A stretch of 64,000 bases of DNA from Primulina eburnea. Its lineage: Eukaryota; Streptophyta; Magnoliopsida; Lamiales; Gesneriaceae. The stretch lies in contig NW_027331378.1 in the NCBI RefSeq assembly GCF_022965805.1, forward strand, positions 124,001 to 188,000. Reading direction: 5' to 3'. The notes under the pieces are model-generated. The model was given only the letters and a program-made list of their open reading frames with translations. It had not been told where the DNA came from and made no database searches. Of the stretch, positions 27,017 to 38,926 are shown one piece after another (the first letter of the stretch is position 1; each line of letters begins with the position of its first letter). Position numbers and translations under genes: made by a program.

Positions 27017-29204
27017 TGTAATGCCCGAATTTTGATATAATATGGTAGTAGTTGTGATGGTTCTTGGCTTTATGTTATGGTATGAATGTTAATGATGTTA
27101 TAGAGTGGAAAAGATAATGGATGGGTAGAATCAAAGGTGGAATTTGAGCTAAATAGGTAATGGAAGTGCAAAAATGGTATGAAAAATGTGGCAGTAGTTG
27201 TGGTTTTTAGCATAATGTTTTGTATATTGATCCAATTGATGTGAGGCCGCTATTATTAGAAAGATAAGACATAAGGCTATAACTTTCCAGTTTTGAGTTT
27301 TGTTCAAATCATTAGGGAAGATGAGCCAAAAGCGCCCCGAAGTGTGTCGTGCGTATCGTCGTTCCTACAATGACACATGTTGGGAGATTGAGCATAACTT
27401 TTTACTCAGACCTCTAAATGACCTGAAATTTGGGGAGATGCAAGCCACGACATAGGGCTACAACTTTGTAGTTGATCACTTTTCCAAATTATGAAGGGAA
27501 AAGGCGTTTCTGAAGCGATCTTTGTAGTGGATGTGCGCAGAGGCGCGCCCGGGCGGGAATTGATGTGCGCCCGGGCGGCTCTTGTTCGGGAAAAATATGT
27601 TTTTGCCTAGAGTTCCGCGCCCGGGCGGAAAAAGACGTCCGCCCGGACGGCCAGCAAGTTGAAAAAACGTGTTTTGGTGTTTGGGAAGGCATAAAATCGA
27701 ATGGGATCATTGTTTTACTCATTTTCCTTATCATTCTCTTCTCTCTATCGGTTAGAAGCTAGGGTTCTCTCCTTCCTTCCATTTTCTAAATTATTCTTAA
27801 ATCTATTGGAGATTTGTTCAAGAAAAATATGAAATAAGTATAGATTTGTGATCCTCTCTTCAAGATCTTCAAGATGTAGTAAGTATTTCTCATTTCTATT
27901 CAAGTTTGGATATGGGTTGAAGTTAGAATTTATATTTGAGTTGATATTTGAGATATTGAGATGTTGGAGATGTTGTAATTGTGTTGGTTTGAATTTAAAA
28001 TGGAATTGAAGCCAATGGCAAAGTAAAGGAGCTAACTCTTTAGCACGCACGTCACGTGTTTGACAAAATGATTCATCGAATGTTCTTATGTCATATTACT
28101 ATTATGAAATGATATGGATTCATTCTTTACAAAAATTGTTGGAATTTAAGTTTTCTTGAATACCCAAATTGTGGATCTTGATTCGAAGCATTATTGAATT
28201 AATTATGAATTTTGTACAGAAATTGCTCTGTTTTGATAAAATGATCCGAGTTCTTGAGTTATAGTAGAATTCAGAGTTTCAAGAATTCTCACCTACACAT
28301 TTCGATCTTCTTTTGGTAATATTTGAAATGTATGTTACGGTCGGTAGCATACGAGGTAAAAGTATCATTTTTTTATTTTAAATTGAAAATTCGATGGCCT
28401 GATGAATTATTTGTGTTTGGTTGATGATTGATCTTTTGAGATGAGATTATTATGATATTGACTTGATGAGATTGAAATGCATCATTGCATTGCATATTGA
28501 GCCATTTTTCGATTCAGATTTGATATGGCGGAGGTCTCCTTGATATATCGATTTATTGGACGTATGAGGCTATAGTTGAGTTGGCATAGTGCATGCGGAG
28601 GTCGCTGCTATGGCCTGAACACTCTCTATAGGCGCACCATAGTCTTGGGATTGTAGAACACAACACACCACCTCGAGCGGATGAGTCGGTGGATGTTGTT
28701 GGGGGATTCTCTTCCCTTGTGTACCCTATGACCAGATGATTCACTTGATCTTGAGATTTATTGATAGCCCACAGCTTCTAATCATGCATTGCATTATATT
28801 ACATCTTTATAATTGCATATGAGATAATTGAAATTTTAATTCTCATATGTTATTGATTGTATCATACTGGGTTTATACTCACCGGCATGTCCGGTACCTC
28901 TTGTTTTCATGTGCTTGACGGTAGGTGAGGCGAGGCTTGGGATGCCAGAGTTCAGTTCCAGGCGAGGAGATACGAGTTAGAGTGGGATTCTCGGGTCTTA
29001 GGAGCTATTTGATCATGTTTGGATTATTTTGGTTCACTACTTTATTTTGGCATGTTGAAAATTTTATTTCAAACATTTGAGACATTAAATTATTCTGACG
29101 ATGTTTATGTCAGTTTGTGAACAAGAAATTATGTATTTTATTAAATCGTTTGGTTTGATACATTTAAAATTATTAGTATTAGATATCGGACCTGGGGCCC
29201 CACA
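27017..29204 (+). repeat. G2 3' LTR
   Basis: 2188 bp, TGTAATGCCC to CCCCACA. Holds four array units (27545-27650), an ATAAAATC core promoter candidate at about 27690 and a GTAAGT donor near 27882. It lacks Cassandra. Confidence 0.95.
27545..27650 (+). promoter_or_regulatory. G2 3' LTR array: four GCGCCCGGGCGG-type units
   Basis: Units start at 27545, 27567, 27617 and 27639, giving spacings 22, 50 and 22. These are the same first three spacings as in the G3 array, although the unit sequence differs. Confidence 0.85.
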
Positions 29205-29552
29205 CCACCCCTCGTCTCCTCAAAGTCATCATTACATGCATCGATCAAGTCTAGTGAGTCTAAAGACTCAACATGTATAAACTGGAAATAACAAGTAATA
29301 CATAATAAAACCACATACATCTTTAAAATAGAGCGTACATGCTTGAAACTTTAACATGTATACAAAATCTTGAACATACGTACATAACATAGACGTGCTG
29401 TAATGCCCAAGAATTTGATTAATGTAATCTGAAATGATTAACGTAATCTGAGCTGATTTATTGATAAGGAACGGATATGAGTATAGTTGGACCACTCCGA
29501 GACCAAATTGGGTAACACATATGAGTTATGTGATTTTCGGGCAGAACATGTG

Positions 29553-29762
29553 GCGCCCGAGCGGTAGAAAGAGACCGCCCGAGCGCCAATGTTCAACAAA
29601 GAAGAGTCTCGGGCATAAGAGGTGGCGCCCGAGCGGTAGAATAGTACCGCTCGAGCGCCAATGGAGGAGCATCCGGACAGAGAACCTCGCGCCCGGGCGG
29701 CAGATTGTCACCGCCTGAGCGCCGAGTCGCGCCCGAGCGGTACTTTCTTACCGCTCGAGCGC
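29553..29762 (+). promoter_or_regulatory. G3 5' LTR array: four inverted pairs
   Basis: Units start at 29553, 29575, 29625, 29647, 29689, 29711, 29729 and 29751: spacings 22, 50, 22, 42, 22, 18, 22. Each pair is GCGCCCGAGCGG followed by a CCGCYCGAGCGC-type unit. The TA tract starts 51 bases after the last unit. Confidence 0.87.
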
Positions 29763-29812
29763 GAGGCGTGTCGCGTGAAGGAAGTGCCACTCGGCGTTTT
29801 GCATGTACGTTA

Positions 29813-29813
<1 letters not shown>

Positions 29814-29883
<70 letters not shown>
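29814..29883 (+). repeat. TA microsatellite at the G3 TATA position
   Basis: About 70 bp of alternating TA where other LTRs have a short TATA element. The 3' LTR copy is about 62 bp (35519-35580). Confidence 0.9.
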
Positions 29884-29886
<3 letters not shown>

Positions 29887-30041
29887 ATGCACGAATTCTC
29901 TCAGAATGAAAAGAGAGAAATTCAGAGAAAGGGCCGAGGAAGGGATTGCACAATCCTTACGCCTTTTGCGAGAAATCCGTCCGTCTGATTTTGAATTCGA
30001 GTACGACACCGTGTTCCTAGCAACGATAGCTATTACAGGAC

Positions 30042-31783
30042 GTAAGTTTTGTTACGTTTTGTTAAGATTTGGAATTATGGTATTGTCAGAATCTGATATG
30101 ATTTATATATGATGTTCTTGGCATATTAGACATCGTATAATCGGAACTGGACTGAAGAATAAATACCATATGGAATTGTTATGAATTTTGGAGTTGATTT
30201 GATATCAGAATTGAGTTGTTCTTGATTATGAGATGTTGGGATTGATATCTGACTGATATGGTAGGGCTGGATATATTGAAATTATGACGTTATGATATTG
30301 AAACAGAATTTGATTAAATTCTGATTATACCCAGTATTGATTGAGTGGTGTATTGATACCGTACCCTCGATATTGTTGTTGTCAGATTGAGTATTGACAG
30401 GCTTGGGGTTCGAGACTTCGACAGCGTCAGAGTATCAGAGTGAAAGGTATAAATTAATGTTGAGTTGGGATTGCACAACTCGAGTGAGGTTTGACTCGAG
30501 TTTCCCTAAATCACATACTTTCATTTATTGCATTGATATTTACAATTGATGAGACTTATGATTGTAGTCTATTGATTTATAGCTGATATATGATAAGATT
30601 GAGATATGTAGTCTATTGAGTTATAGCCACTGCATGTAATGACTGCTGATTCGCTAGTCATCGATTGATTTGCTTAGATACTGAATGCATGTATTGATTA
30701 CTGAGTCGTTGAGTCACCGGCTGATTCGTCTGGTTATGCGCTGATTCGCCTAGTCACTGGCTGATTCGCCTAGTTATGGATTGATTCGTCTAAACTTAAG
30801 CTGATTCGCTTAATTACAGACTGATTCGTCTGGTTATGGGCTGATTCGCCTAATTCTTGACTGATTCGTCAATCTGCGGCTGATTCGCCCAGATACTGGA
30901 TATATGAATTATATCTATGCCGTTTAGGGATTGATTCATTCCTAGCGACTGAGATTCGGTATATTTATCATTATTCAGACATCGGGATCCCTAGGATAGA
31001 GTTGGGTCGAGTCTGAGACGACGCGTTGTTTGAGTCGAGTCTGAGTCTGAGTATGATTCAGTGTTTGATATTGATTTATGTTTCTGATTTGAGACATGTT
31101 ATGAATATTTGTTATTATGCTTTTATATATGTTTTTATATATGATCGCATGTATACATTGTTTATACTGGGATTCATTCTCACCGGAGTTATCCGGTTGT
31201 TGTCTTGTTTTGTATGTGTGCATGACAACAGGTGGGGCTGGATCAGGGTCAAGAAGAGGATGAGAGAAGATAGATAGCGTGGAGGTCCGGGCTTTGCAGC
31301 AACTTAGGATTCAGCTTTGATTTATAGTTGAACCTAGTTTAATTGTGTAGATAACACAAGAAGTGTATGTTCATGTTAATATGTAATTTGAGTTAATTAC
31401 ATTACGTTTTCGCTTTGTATTTTCAAAAAAAATAAAAATTTAGACCCTGTTTTATAATTGATTAATTAGTCCCAATGATGATTAAGATCGTGATTAGCGT
31501 CCGGGTCCCCACAACAGGTGGTATCAGAGCGATAGATCCTTTAGATTGAGATAGAAGAGGCTAGTGAGCGGGGTAGATTGAGTTTTCTTTCCTTGCTTGT
31601 GATTGCTAGCATGTCTTACTGCTTTATATAACACATGTTACTTGATTTATCTGATTTGATTTTGTAATATGTATTATTGAGAATGAATCTGAATTGATTC
31701 TCGATCAGCAGTAAGATGATCGGAGGAGAGACTGAATTGAAACAGGTTTGTTGGATTGGATTACTAATCCTTTTGAGTTTCAG
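30042..31783 (+). other. Predicted G3 leader intron
   Basis: Donor GTAAGT at 30042 inside the LTR. Branch-like TTACTAAT at about 31761-31768, then a T-rich stretch and CAG ending at 31783, with gag ATG at 31786. Splicing would remove 1.74 kb including the LTR tail and primer site. Predicted from sequence only. Confidence 0.5.
31519..31530 (+). other. G3 primer binding site (tRNA-iMet)
   Basis: TGGTATCAGAGC five bases after the LTR end. Confidence 0.95.
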
Positions 31784-31785
31784 AT

Positions 31786-32895
31786 ATGCCTCTTAGAAGA
31801 ATACCAGAACAGGGTTATACATCGAATCCTCCAATGGATGTAACACCGACTCCAATGGAAACCTTGCTGAAGAGGTTTCAGTCATTTAAACCACCCACTC
31901 TGAAAGGTACTGAGACATCAGTCGAGTGTGAGAGTTGGTTAGGCAGCATTGAGTTGCTGTTTGATTCACTGGAGTACAGTGATGAGCGCCAGATTAAATT
32001 GATTGGGCACCAGTTGCTTGATGTTGCACAAAGCTGGTGGGTTACAATGAAGAGGGCCTTGGAGCAGCGAGGTACGATTATTACTTGGGATGTATTTAAA
32101 ACTGAGTTTTATCAGAGATTTTTCCCAATATCGTACAGAAAAGACAAGGGAGCGGATTTTGCCAATTTGAGACAGGGTCAGCTGAACATTGAAGAATATG
32201 TGACCAAGTTCTCTACCTTGTTGAAGTTTGCTCCTCATGTGTCTGAAAATGACGAAGCCGTTGCCGATCAGTTCATCAATGGTTTGAATCCCGATATATT
32301 TACATTGGTGAACACAGGGCGACCCAATAACTTTGCTGATGCCATGAATAGAGCAAAGGGCGCTGAGGCGGGCCTGATAAGGCAGAGAGGAGCTGAATTT
32401 GTTCCTCCAGTGTTGAGACCACCGCAACCACTTCCCCGATTTGAGAGTGGCAGTAGCAGTGGTGGAAGAAAAGATTTTCTGAAAGCTAGAGGAAAGCAGT
32501 TTAAGAAGTCTGGCATCAGTTCTTCTAGTTCCAGTGGTTCTCAGCAGAGTTATACCGGCGTTTACTGCGGAAATTGTGGAGGGAGACATTCCACTGAGCA
32601 ATGCCAAGGAGTACTTGGTAGTTGCCACTTCTGCAAGCAACAGGGACATTTTGCCAGAGTATGTCCACAGAGGGGTTCCCAAAGATCCCAGGGAGCTGAA
32701 CCATCTGGACCAGCGGCACAGTGGAGTAGACGATCAGCTGCCGTTCCTTCATTTCAGCCAGCACCATCTCAGTCACAGCAGAGGCCAGGAGGAAGCCAGA
32801 CAGTTGGCCAGCCTCCTAGACAGCAGGCCAGAGTATTTGCTTTGACCGAGGAGCAGGCTCAGGAAGCACCAGATGATGATATTGCAGGTAACTGA
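31786..32895 (+). CDS. G3 Gag, intact 369-residue ORF
   Basis: Structural nucleocapsid/capsid protein of the retrotransposon. The ORF starts MPLRRIPEQG two bases after an acceptor-like CAG. The capsid domain spans about residues 20-200. A serine- and glutamine-rich linker carries zinc knuckles: an unusual CX2CX3HX4C (CGNCGGRHSTEQC) and a canonical CX2CX4HX4C (CHFCKQQGHFARVC). It ends at a TGA directly after ..DDDIAGN, where G1 and G2 read on into protease. No frame break over 370 codons, in contrast to the pol region. It could package its own RNA with enzymes supplied in trans. I infer this from layout only. Confidence 0.92.
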   Translation: MPLRRIPEQGYTSNPPMDVTPTPMETLLKRFQSFKPPTLKGTETSVECESWLGSIELLFDSLEYSDERQIKLIGHQLLDVAQSWWVTMKRALEQRGTIITWDVFKTEFYQRFFPISYRKDKGADFANLRQGQLNIEEYVTKFSTLLKFAPHVSENDEAVADQFINGLNPDIFTLVNTGRPNNFADAMNRAKGAEAGLIRQRGAEFVPPVLRPPQPLPRFESGSSSGGRKDFLKARGKQFKKSGISSSSSSGSQQSYTGVYCGNCGGRHSTEQCQGVLGSCHFCKQQGHFARVCPQRGSQRSQGAEPSGPAAQWSRRSAAVPSFQPAPSQSQQRPGGSQTVGQPPRQQARVFALTEEQAQEAPDDDIAGN

Positions 32896-34830
32896 TTTGT
32901 TTGATTATCCTGCATATGTATTGAGTGATGCCGGTGCTTCACATACTCTTATTTCTGAAAGATTTGCATTGATGCATGCATTATCTGTTGAGTCCCTATT
33001 TACTGTAGTATTTGTTCTTTTCTTTTGGAAAAAGATCTTGTATCAGTGATTTCTGTTAGATCTTGTATACTACAGTAGGATAAGAATGAGATCGAGTAGA
33101 TTGTGTGGTAGCTTGTATTGTACTAGTGTTCTATGATTTTGGAACTGCATTACTGATATGGATATGCTGACCAAGTACAGAGCTACCATAGATTAATTCC
33201 AGAGGATGGTGAGAATCGAACCTGAGATGGCCAAGAGATAAATATTGTACGATAAGAATTCTAGACTGAGAATTTCTTTGATATTCGTACTAGCTATGAC
33301 TCGATTATTACAGAAAGGAGCAGAATGACTCCTTATGTATTCAGTTGATTTACTGAAGTATTGGCTGATTTACCAGTGATAAGAAAGTTGTTAATGTTTT
33401 CCCCAGGTAAGACTTCAGATCTAATTTCAGTTAGAGAGATTGATTTTAGCCTTGAACTGATATTAGAAATTGTTGAAATTTTGAATCTTGATTGAGACAG
33501 ATTGCACTCAGAATGTGTTATATCTGAAGATGATATATGTGTTGATTTTAACAGAGTTAAACCATGATTAGTCAGCTGAAGTTGACATCCGTGTCAGGCA
33601 GTTGCAGTTTATGAATTTTGCATGTTGTGAATCTGATTGAATATTGATGTAATTCTGAACACGTGGTTGAGACGGATTGTAGACAACGGAGATTATGTTG
33701 TATCGTCCGAACCAGAGCTGATTTTGAAATGTTAGCAATTCAAAAGCTGATTAGAATGTTTAGAACTCAATATCGATAATCAGAACAGAGTGTCGATCAG
33801 AGTAACAGATATGTGATTGTGTATGTTGTATGAGATTGATTATTCAGATGTGTCAGAATTGTACAATAAAGCTTGATATTGATAGTCAGAGCCGAATACC
33901 AGGTAGGTATTTCCTCTTTAATTTATGTTATTAACTGAATTGGGTATATCAAATAGTTCGAATCAGAAAGAACAGATATTGTCAGAAGCTTACAGTCATG
34001 GATTCTGTGTTCAGTCTGATGATTGAGATTGTATTGTATTCGAACAGATAGTGGTGATATAGACAGATGAGATCAGTTATAACAGAATTGTGTTGAAATG
34101 TTGGCAGAAATTGTACTGATATGTCTAAATCGCTAACAGAAAAGATAGAAAGATAGAAATCAGAAGATTTATTACAGAATTGTGAAGTTCTAAATAGAAA
34201 TGGGAGTACATTTCTATAGCCTTTGTAATGAAATTACCGTCATTTTTATAGATTGTAAGATGATATGATTAAGATTGACAGATTGTTCAATCTATAGCTA
34301 TCGGTTTGTACCAGATAATGTACAAACATGACCAAATGACACAGATTGATGTCAGAAAAATGGTCAGAAAGATCAGAATGCCACCATAAAATGTATCAGA
34401 TTGTGATTTTTTTTGATTGATTGTGTACTCATGATAGAGTATACCATGAGCTCTCTCTTAGATTGTTTTATAAAGTGACGGATAATCAGAGCGAATTATC
34501 CGGATACTGGAGAATATCTCGGAACTGTAGTGCTAGATTTTAGCACTAGTTGATATGATTCACTGCCATTTTGTGAATTGTCGTACAACAACAGATCTCA
34601 GACGAGTATTGAAATCGCTTCTTCGAAGCGTTGTACGGAAAGATATATGAATCCTCTCTTTATCGAGATGATATCTCTGAGATTCCTGAGATTGGACCGG
34701 ACATGATCAGAGATATGACTGAAAAGATGAAGCTAATTCAGAAGAAAATGAAAACAACTCAGAATAGATAGACTGAATATGCCAACGTCGGACGATGACT
34801 GTTGGTAACTGAGATCGAAGATCGAATATA
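32896..34830 (+). pseudogene. G3 pol remnant, stop-filled and partly deleted
   Basis: Collinear scraps of pol: a protease DTGASH-like site changed to DAGASH (about 32925-32945), the segment around ATGCTGACCAAGTACAGAGC (33164-33183), CGATTATTACAGAAAGGAGC (about 33302), a start-of-RT scrap near 33400-33470, and an integrase C-terminal scrap (34560-34800, CAGACGAGTATTGAAAT, GACATGATCAGAGATATGAC). RT and RNase H cores are not recognisable. About 1.4 kb is missing relative to G1. Confidence 0.85.
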
Positions 34831-35090
34831 TCTTTGATTGAAATAAACAGACTTAATAACAGCTGATGGTGTTGAGCTGCTACGAACTGTTAGTTGGGTC
34901 TATACAGATGTTGTATAACCAGTATTGCGAGATTGACTTTATCTGAGTTATTTGTGGAAATAGAATTTGATATGAGATTGAAATATCAGAATAGATTCCT
35001 TGAGATGAGTTTTTTATTTAAACTCTATATACATTTCTTCTGATATATCTGAATTGATTACTTGCGAGTTCGAGGACGAACTCAGATCTA

Positions 35091-35103
35091 AGAGGGGGAG
35101 AAA
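35091..35103 (+). other. G3 polypurine tract
   Basis: AGAGGGGGAGAAA, identical to that of G1, directly before the 3' LTR. Confidence 0.9.
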
Positions 35104-35517
35104 TGTAATGCCCAAGAATTTGATTAATGTAATCTGAAATGATTAACGTAATCTGAGCTGATTTATTGATAAGGAACGGATATGAGTATAGTTGGACCAC
35201 TCCGAGACCAAATTGGGTAACACATATGAGTTATGTGATTTTCGGGCAGAACATGTGGCGCCCGAGCGGTAGAAAGAGACCGCCCGAGCGCCAATGTTCA
35301 ACAAAGAAGAGTCTCGGGCAGAAGAGGTGGCGCCCGAGCGGTAGAATAGTACCGCTCGAGCGCCAATGGAGGAGCATCCGGACAGAGAACCTCGCGCCCG
35401 GGCGGCAGATTGTCACCGCCCGAGCGCCGAGTCGCGCCCGAGCGGTACTTTCTTACCGCTCGAGCGCGAGGCGTGTCGCGTGAAGGAAGTGCCACTCGGC
35501 GTTTTGCATGTACGTTA

Positions 35518-35583
<66 letters not shown>

Positions 35584-37206
35584 ATGCACGAATTCTCTCA
35601 GAATGAAAAGAGAGAAATTCAGAGAAAGGGCCGAGGAAGTGCTTGCACAATCCTTACGCCTTTTGCGAGAAATCCGTCCGTCTGATTTTGAATTCGAGTA
35701 CGACACCGTGTTCCTAACAACGATAGCTATTACAGGACGTAAGTTTTGTTAAGATTTGGAATTATGGTATTGTCAGAATCTGATATGATTCATATATGAT
35801 GTTCTTGGCATATTAGACATCGTATAATCGGAACTGGACTGAAGAATAAATACCATATGGAATTGTTATGAATTTTGGAGTTGATTTGATATCAGAATTG
35901 AGTTGTTCTTGATTATGAGATGTTGGGATTGATATCTGACTGATATGGTAGGGCTGGATATATTGAAATTATGACGTTATGATATTGAAACAGAATTTGA
36001 TTAAATTCTGATTATACCCAGTATTGATTGAGTGGTGTATTGATACCGTACCCTCGATATTGTTGTTGTCAGATTGAGTATTGACAGGCTTGGGGTTCGA
36101 GACTTCGACAGCGTCAGAGTATCAGAGTGAAAGGTATAAATTAATGTTGAGTTGGGATTGCACAACTCGAGTGAGGTTTGACTCGAGTTTCCCTAAATCA
36201 CATACTTTCATTTATTGCATTGATATTTGCAATTGATGAGACTTATGATTGTAGTCTATTGATTTATAGCTGATATATGATAAGATTGAGATATGTAGTC
36301 TATTGAGTTATAGCCACTGCATGTAATGACTGCTGATTCGCTAGTCATCGACTGATTTGCTTAGATACTGAATGCATGTATTGATTACTGAGTCGTTGAG
36401 TCACCGGCTGATTCGTCTGGTTATGCGCTGATTCGCCTAGTCACTGGCTGATTCGCCTAGTTATGGATTGATTCGTCTAAACTTAAGCTGATTCGCTTAA
36501 TTACAGACTGATTCGTCTGGTTATGGGCTGATTCACCTAATTCTTGACTGATTCGTCAATCTGCGGCTGATTCGCCCAGATACTGGATATATGAATTATA
36601 TCGATGCCGTTTAGGGATTGATTCATTCCTAGCGACTGAGATTCGGTATATTTATCATTATTCAGACATCGGGATCCCTAGGATAGAGTTGGGTCGAGTC
36701 TGAGACGACGCGTTGTTTGAGTCGAGTCTGAGTCTGAGTCTGAGTATGATTCAGTGTTTGATATTGATTTATGTTTCTGATTTGAGACATGTTATGAATA
36801 TTTGTTATTATGCTTTTATATATGTTTTTATATATGATCGCATGTATACATTGTTTATACTGGGATTCATTCTCACCGGAGTTATCCGGCTGTTGTCTTG
36901 TTTTGTATGTGCACATGACAACAGGTGGGGCTGGATCAGGGTCAAGAAGAGGATGAGAGAAGATAGATAGCGTGGAGGTCCGGGCTTTGCAGCAACTTAG
37001 GATTCAGCTTTGATTTATAGTTGAACCTAGTTTAATTGTGTAGATAACACAAGAAGTGTATGTTCATGTTAATATGTAATTTGAGTTAATTACATTACGT
37101 TTCCGCTTTGTATTTTAAAAAAAAATAAAAATTTAGACCCTGTTTTATAATTGATTAATTAGTCCCAATGATGATTAAGATCATGATTAGCGTCCGGGTC
37201 CCCACA
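35104..37206 (+). repeat. G3 3' LTR
   Basis: 2103 bp. Same layout as the 5' LTR: array about 35258-35467, TA tract 35519-35580, donor GTAAGT near 35739 with a 10-bp deletion just after it, 20-bp units 36408-36586, hairpin block about 36850-36925. Confidence 0.95.
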
Positions 37207-37981
37207 CGTGCCATCAACGTAAAACTTTTCTTAAACATGCTTGAATCATACATACTTAAACATACATGATCTTCATCATTTTGCGTAGAGATATATTTCA
37301 AAGCAAGTGACCCATACATAAATACACCTGATCAGACTAAACCACAGTACAGGGCTGGCAGAAAAAGTCCACTACCACATACATGAGATCTCCTTTCATG
37401 CTTTAACGACTGGATTGGTCCCTGGTCATGTTTATCGCTTTCTAGTACTGATCTAAACCCGGTCATGCTTTACCGGGGGGAGAGGTCCTCGGCCACGTTC
37501 ACCGACTTCCAAACCCATTCATAATTTGTCACAAGACATTTAGCATACATCAAAAACTTAAAATATTTTATTTTGTACGTCGAACATACTTACTTGGCGT
37601 TGAAGGATTCGTTGGATCTCGCTCGGGTCCTTGCTGCACATGCTAACACGCTACCACGAACCTTAAATTCCACAATTTAATCATGCCTATCAAATGAATC
37701 ACCCATTGACTTACTAAGTTGTGACCTTCTAGAAATTCTCGGGACTTGACCTTGATAAAAAACATGCTAACCCCCGACTCAACCCCGAAACAAATCTTGC
37801 CAAGAAGTATGAATTTCCCCCCACACAATAGAAGGCACAGAACTTGCCTAAAACATTGTTCAACGTTCCCAATCGAACTTCATAACATCTAAATTAACTT
37901 TTAGTATACTAAGACATAACGACTTAATAGTACCCAAAAGAAGCAAGAGCACCTAAATTCGAAGCCTAAAATCCGCCAGAA

Positions 37982-38095
37982 GCAGCGCTGCAGTGCTAGT
38001 CTGGCACCTAGACGCTGCTTGGTGCGTACCAGCAGCGCTGCGGCGCTGCAGGCGCTTACTGTTATGTACTGGCAGCTCTGTGGCGCTCCGGCGCT
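37982..38095 (-). promoter_or_regulatory. X1 array of GCAGCGCTGC palindromes
   Basis: GCAGCGCTGC at 37983 and 38033 (50 bp apart), with partial copies around CGCTGC (38013), GGCGCTGC and GGCGCTCC. It lies at the minus-strand start of X1, where the U3 region would be. No clear TATA element follows. Confidence 0.6.
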
Positions 38096-38926
38096 CATTC
38101 ACGAGTTCATTTCATTGTTTGCAGGTCACGGTAGAAGCCAAGTGTAACGTACCGTATTTTTAAACTATTTAAAATTTGCGGAAAAATAAAAATTTTCTTA
38201 AATACCAATAAACTTTCAAACTGTGATAATAAATGAACGGTCCAACCAAAAGTATTTGCAAAATAGTGAACACAATTAAAATTGCTAAAGAAAAATATTT
38301 ATTTAAACATTGTAATCAAAACGTGAAATCATAGTAGTTGAAACATGGCATAAAAACTTAAAACATGGGCGGTCCTCGGGTTTAGCCTCCCACTTAGTCC
38401 GAGCCGGCTCACTGGTCCCCACCTCTCGTCTCCTCAAATTCATCATCACCTGTATCGATCAAGTTTAGTGAGTCTAAAGACTCAACATGTATAAACTGGA
38501 TATAACATGTAACACCCTTACTCTATACTTAGCATAATTACCATAATCAAAATAAGGTTTGAATGATATAACTATAGTATGAAGCAAATCAAACAAGAGG
38601 CATTACTTTGACGGTTTATAAAAATTTTGGAATGATGTCCCTATATTTTGTATACACCAAAAACTCAAGCAATACTATTTATACACACTTATAAACATAT
38701 TCTCATATACAAACATACTTTGTACATCATTCATAACATTGAACTTGTTTCAAACCCTGACATAAAATTTACTACAATACATATGCGGAAGCTATACAAT
38801 AAGATGTCCCAGTTCTTGTTGAGGTAAGGCACGTCACAAGCATCCATTGGCGATCCGGCATCCTACGTCTCTTCAATACCTGATATTGTAATACATGAGC
38901 TACGTGAGTTTATAAAACTCAATAAG

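Larger units (their letters stand above)
19077..29204 (+). mobile_element. G2: Ty3/gypsy chromovirus, TSD CCACC
   Basis: Complete element flanked by CCACC at 19072-19076 and 29205-29209. LTRs are 3031 bp (5', enlarged by a Cassandra insertion) and 2188 bp (3'). The internal region is 4909 bp and collinear with G1. It carries one continuous reading frame interrupted by three stops and no frameshift. LTRs show scattered differences and one array unit more in the 3' copy, so it is older than G1 or G3. Confidence 0.96.
29399..31513 (+). repeat. G3 5' LTR
   Basis: TGTAATGCCC to CCCCACA. Order: array 29553-29762, TA tract 29814-29883, TCCGTCCGTCTG near 29975, GTAAGT donor at 30042, nine 20-bp units beginning CTGATTCG (30721-30899), GGGATCCCTAG near 30982, hairpin block near 31163-31235. 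Confidence 0.95.
29399..37206 (+). mobile_element. G3: gag-only Ty3/gypsy element, TSD CGTGC
   Basis: Flanked by CGTGC at 29394-29398 and 37207-37211. LTRs 2115 and 2103 bp with roughly 15-20 substitutions plus length changes in a TA run, a 10-bp and a 6-bp indel, so insertion was recent. The internal region is only 3590 bp against about 4900 in G2: gag is intact while pol is reduced to stop-filled remnants. It must depend on enzymes from another element. Confidence 0.96.
18791..38142 (-). repeat. X1: minus-strand LTR-type repeat, split by G2 and G3
   Basis: Three pieces, 18791-19076, 29210-29398 and 37212-38142, together about 1.4 kb, belong to one repeat. On the minus strand it ends CGGTACGTTACA. 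The order is confirmed by an independent copy (X2) that reads across the G2 insertion site, and by 63100-63115, which reads across the G3 site. The minus-strand start carries a GCAGCGCTGC array (37982-38095), so the element looks like another LTR of the array-bearing type. No internal coding region is seen. Confidence 0.75.

Noticed and set aside
29593..30009. ORFs with long YIYI repeats
   Set aside because: Translation of a TA microsatellite on both strands; the same occurs at 35453-35706 and 57586-58032.
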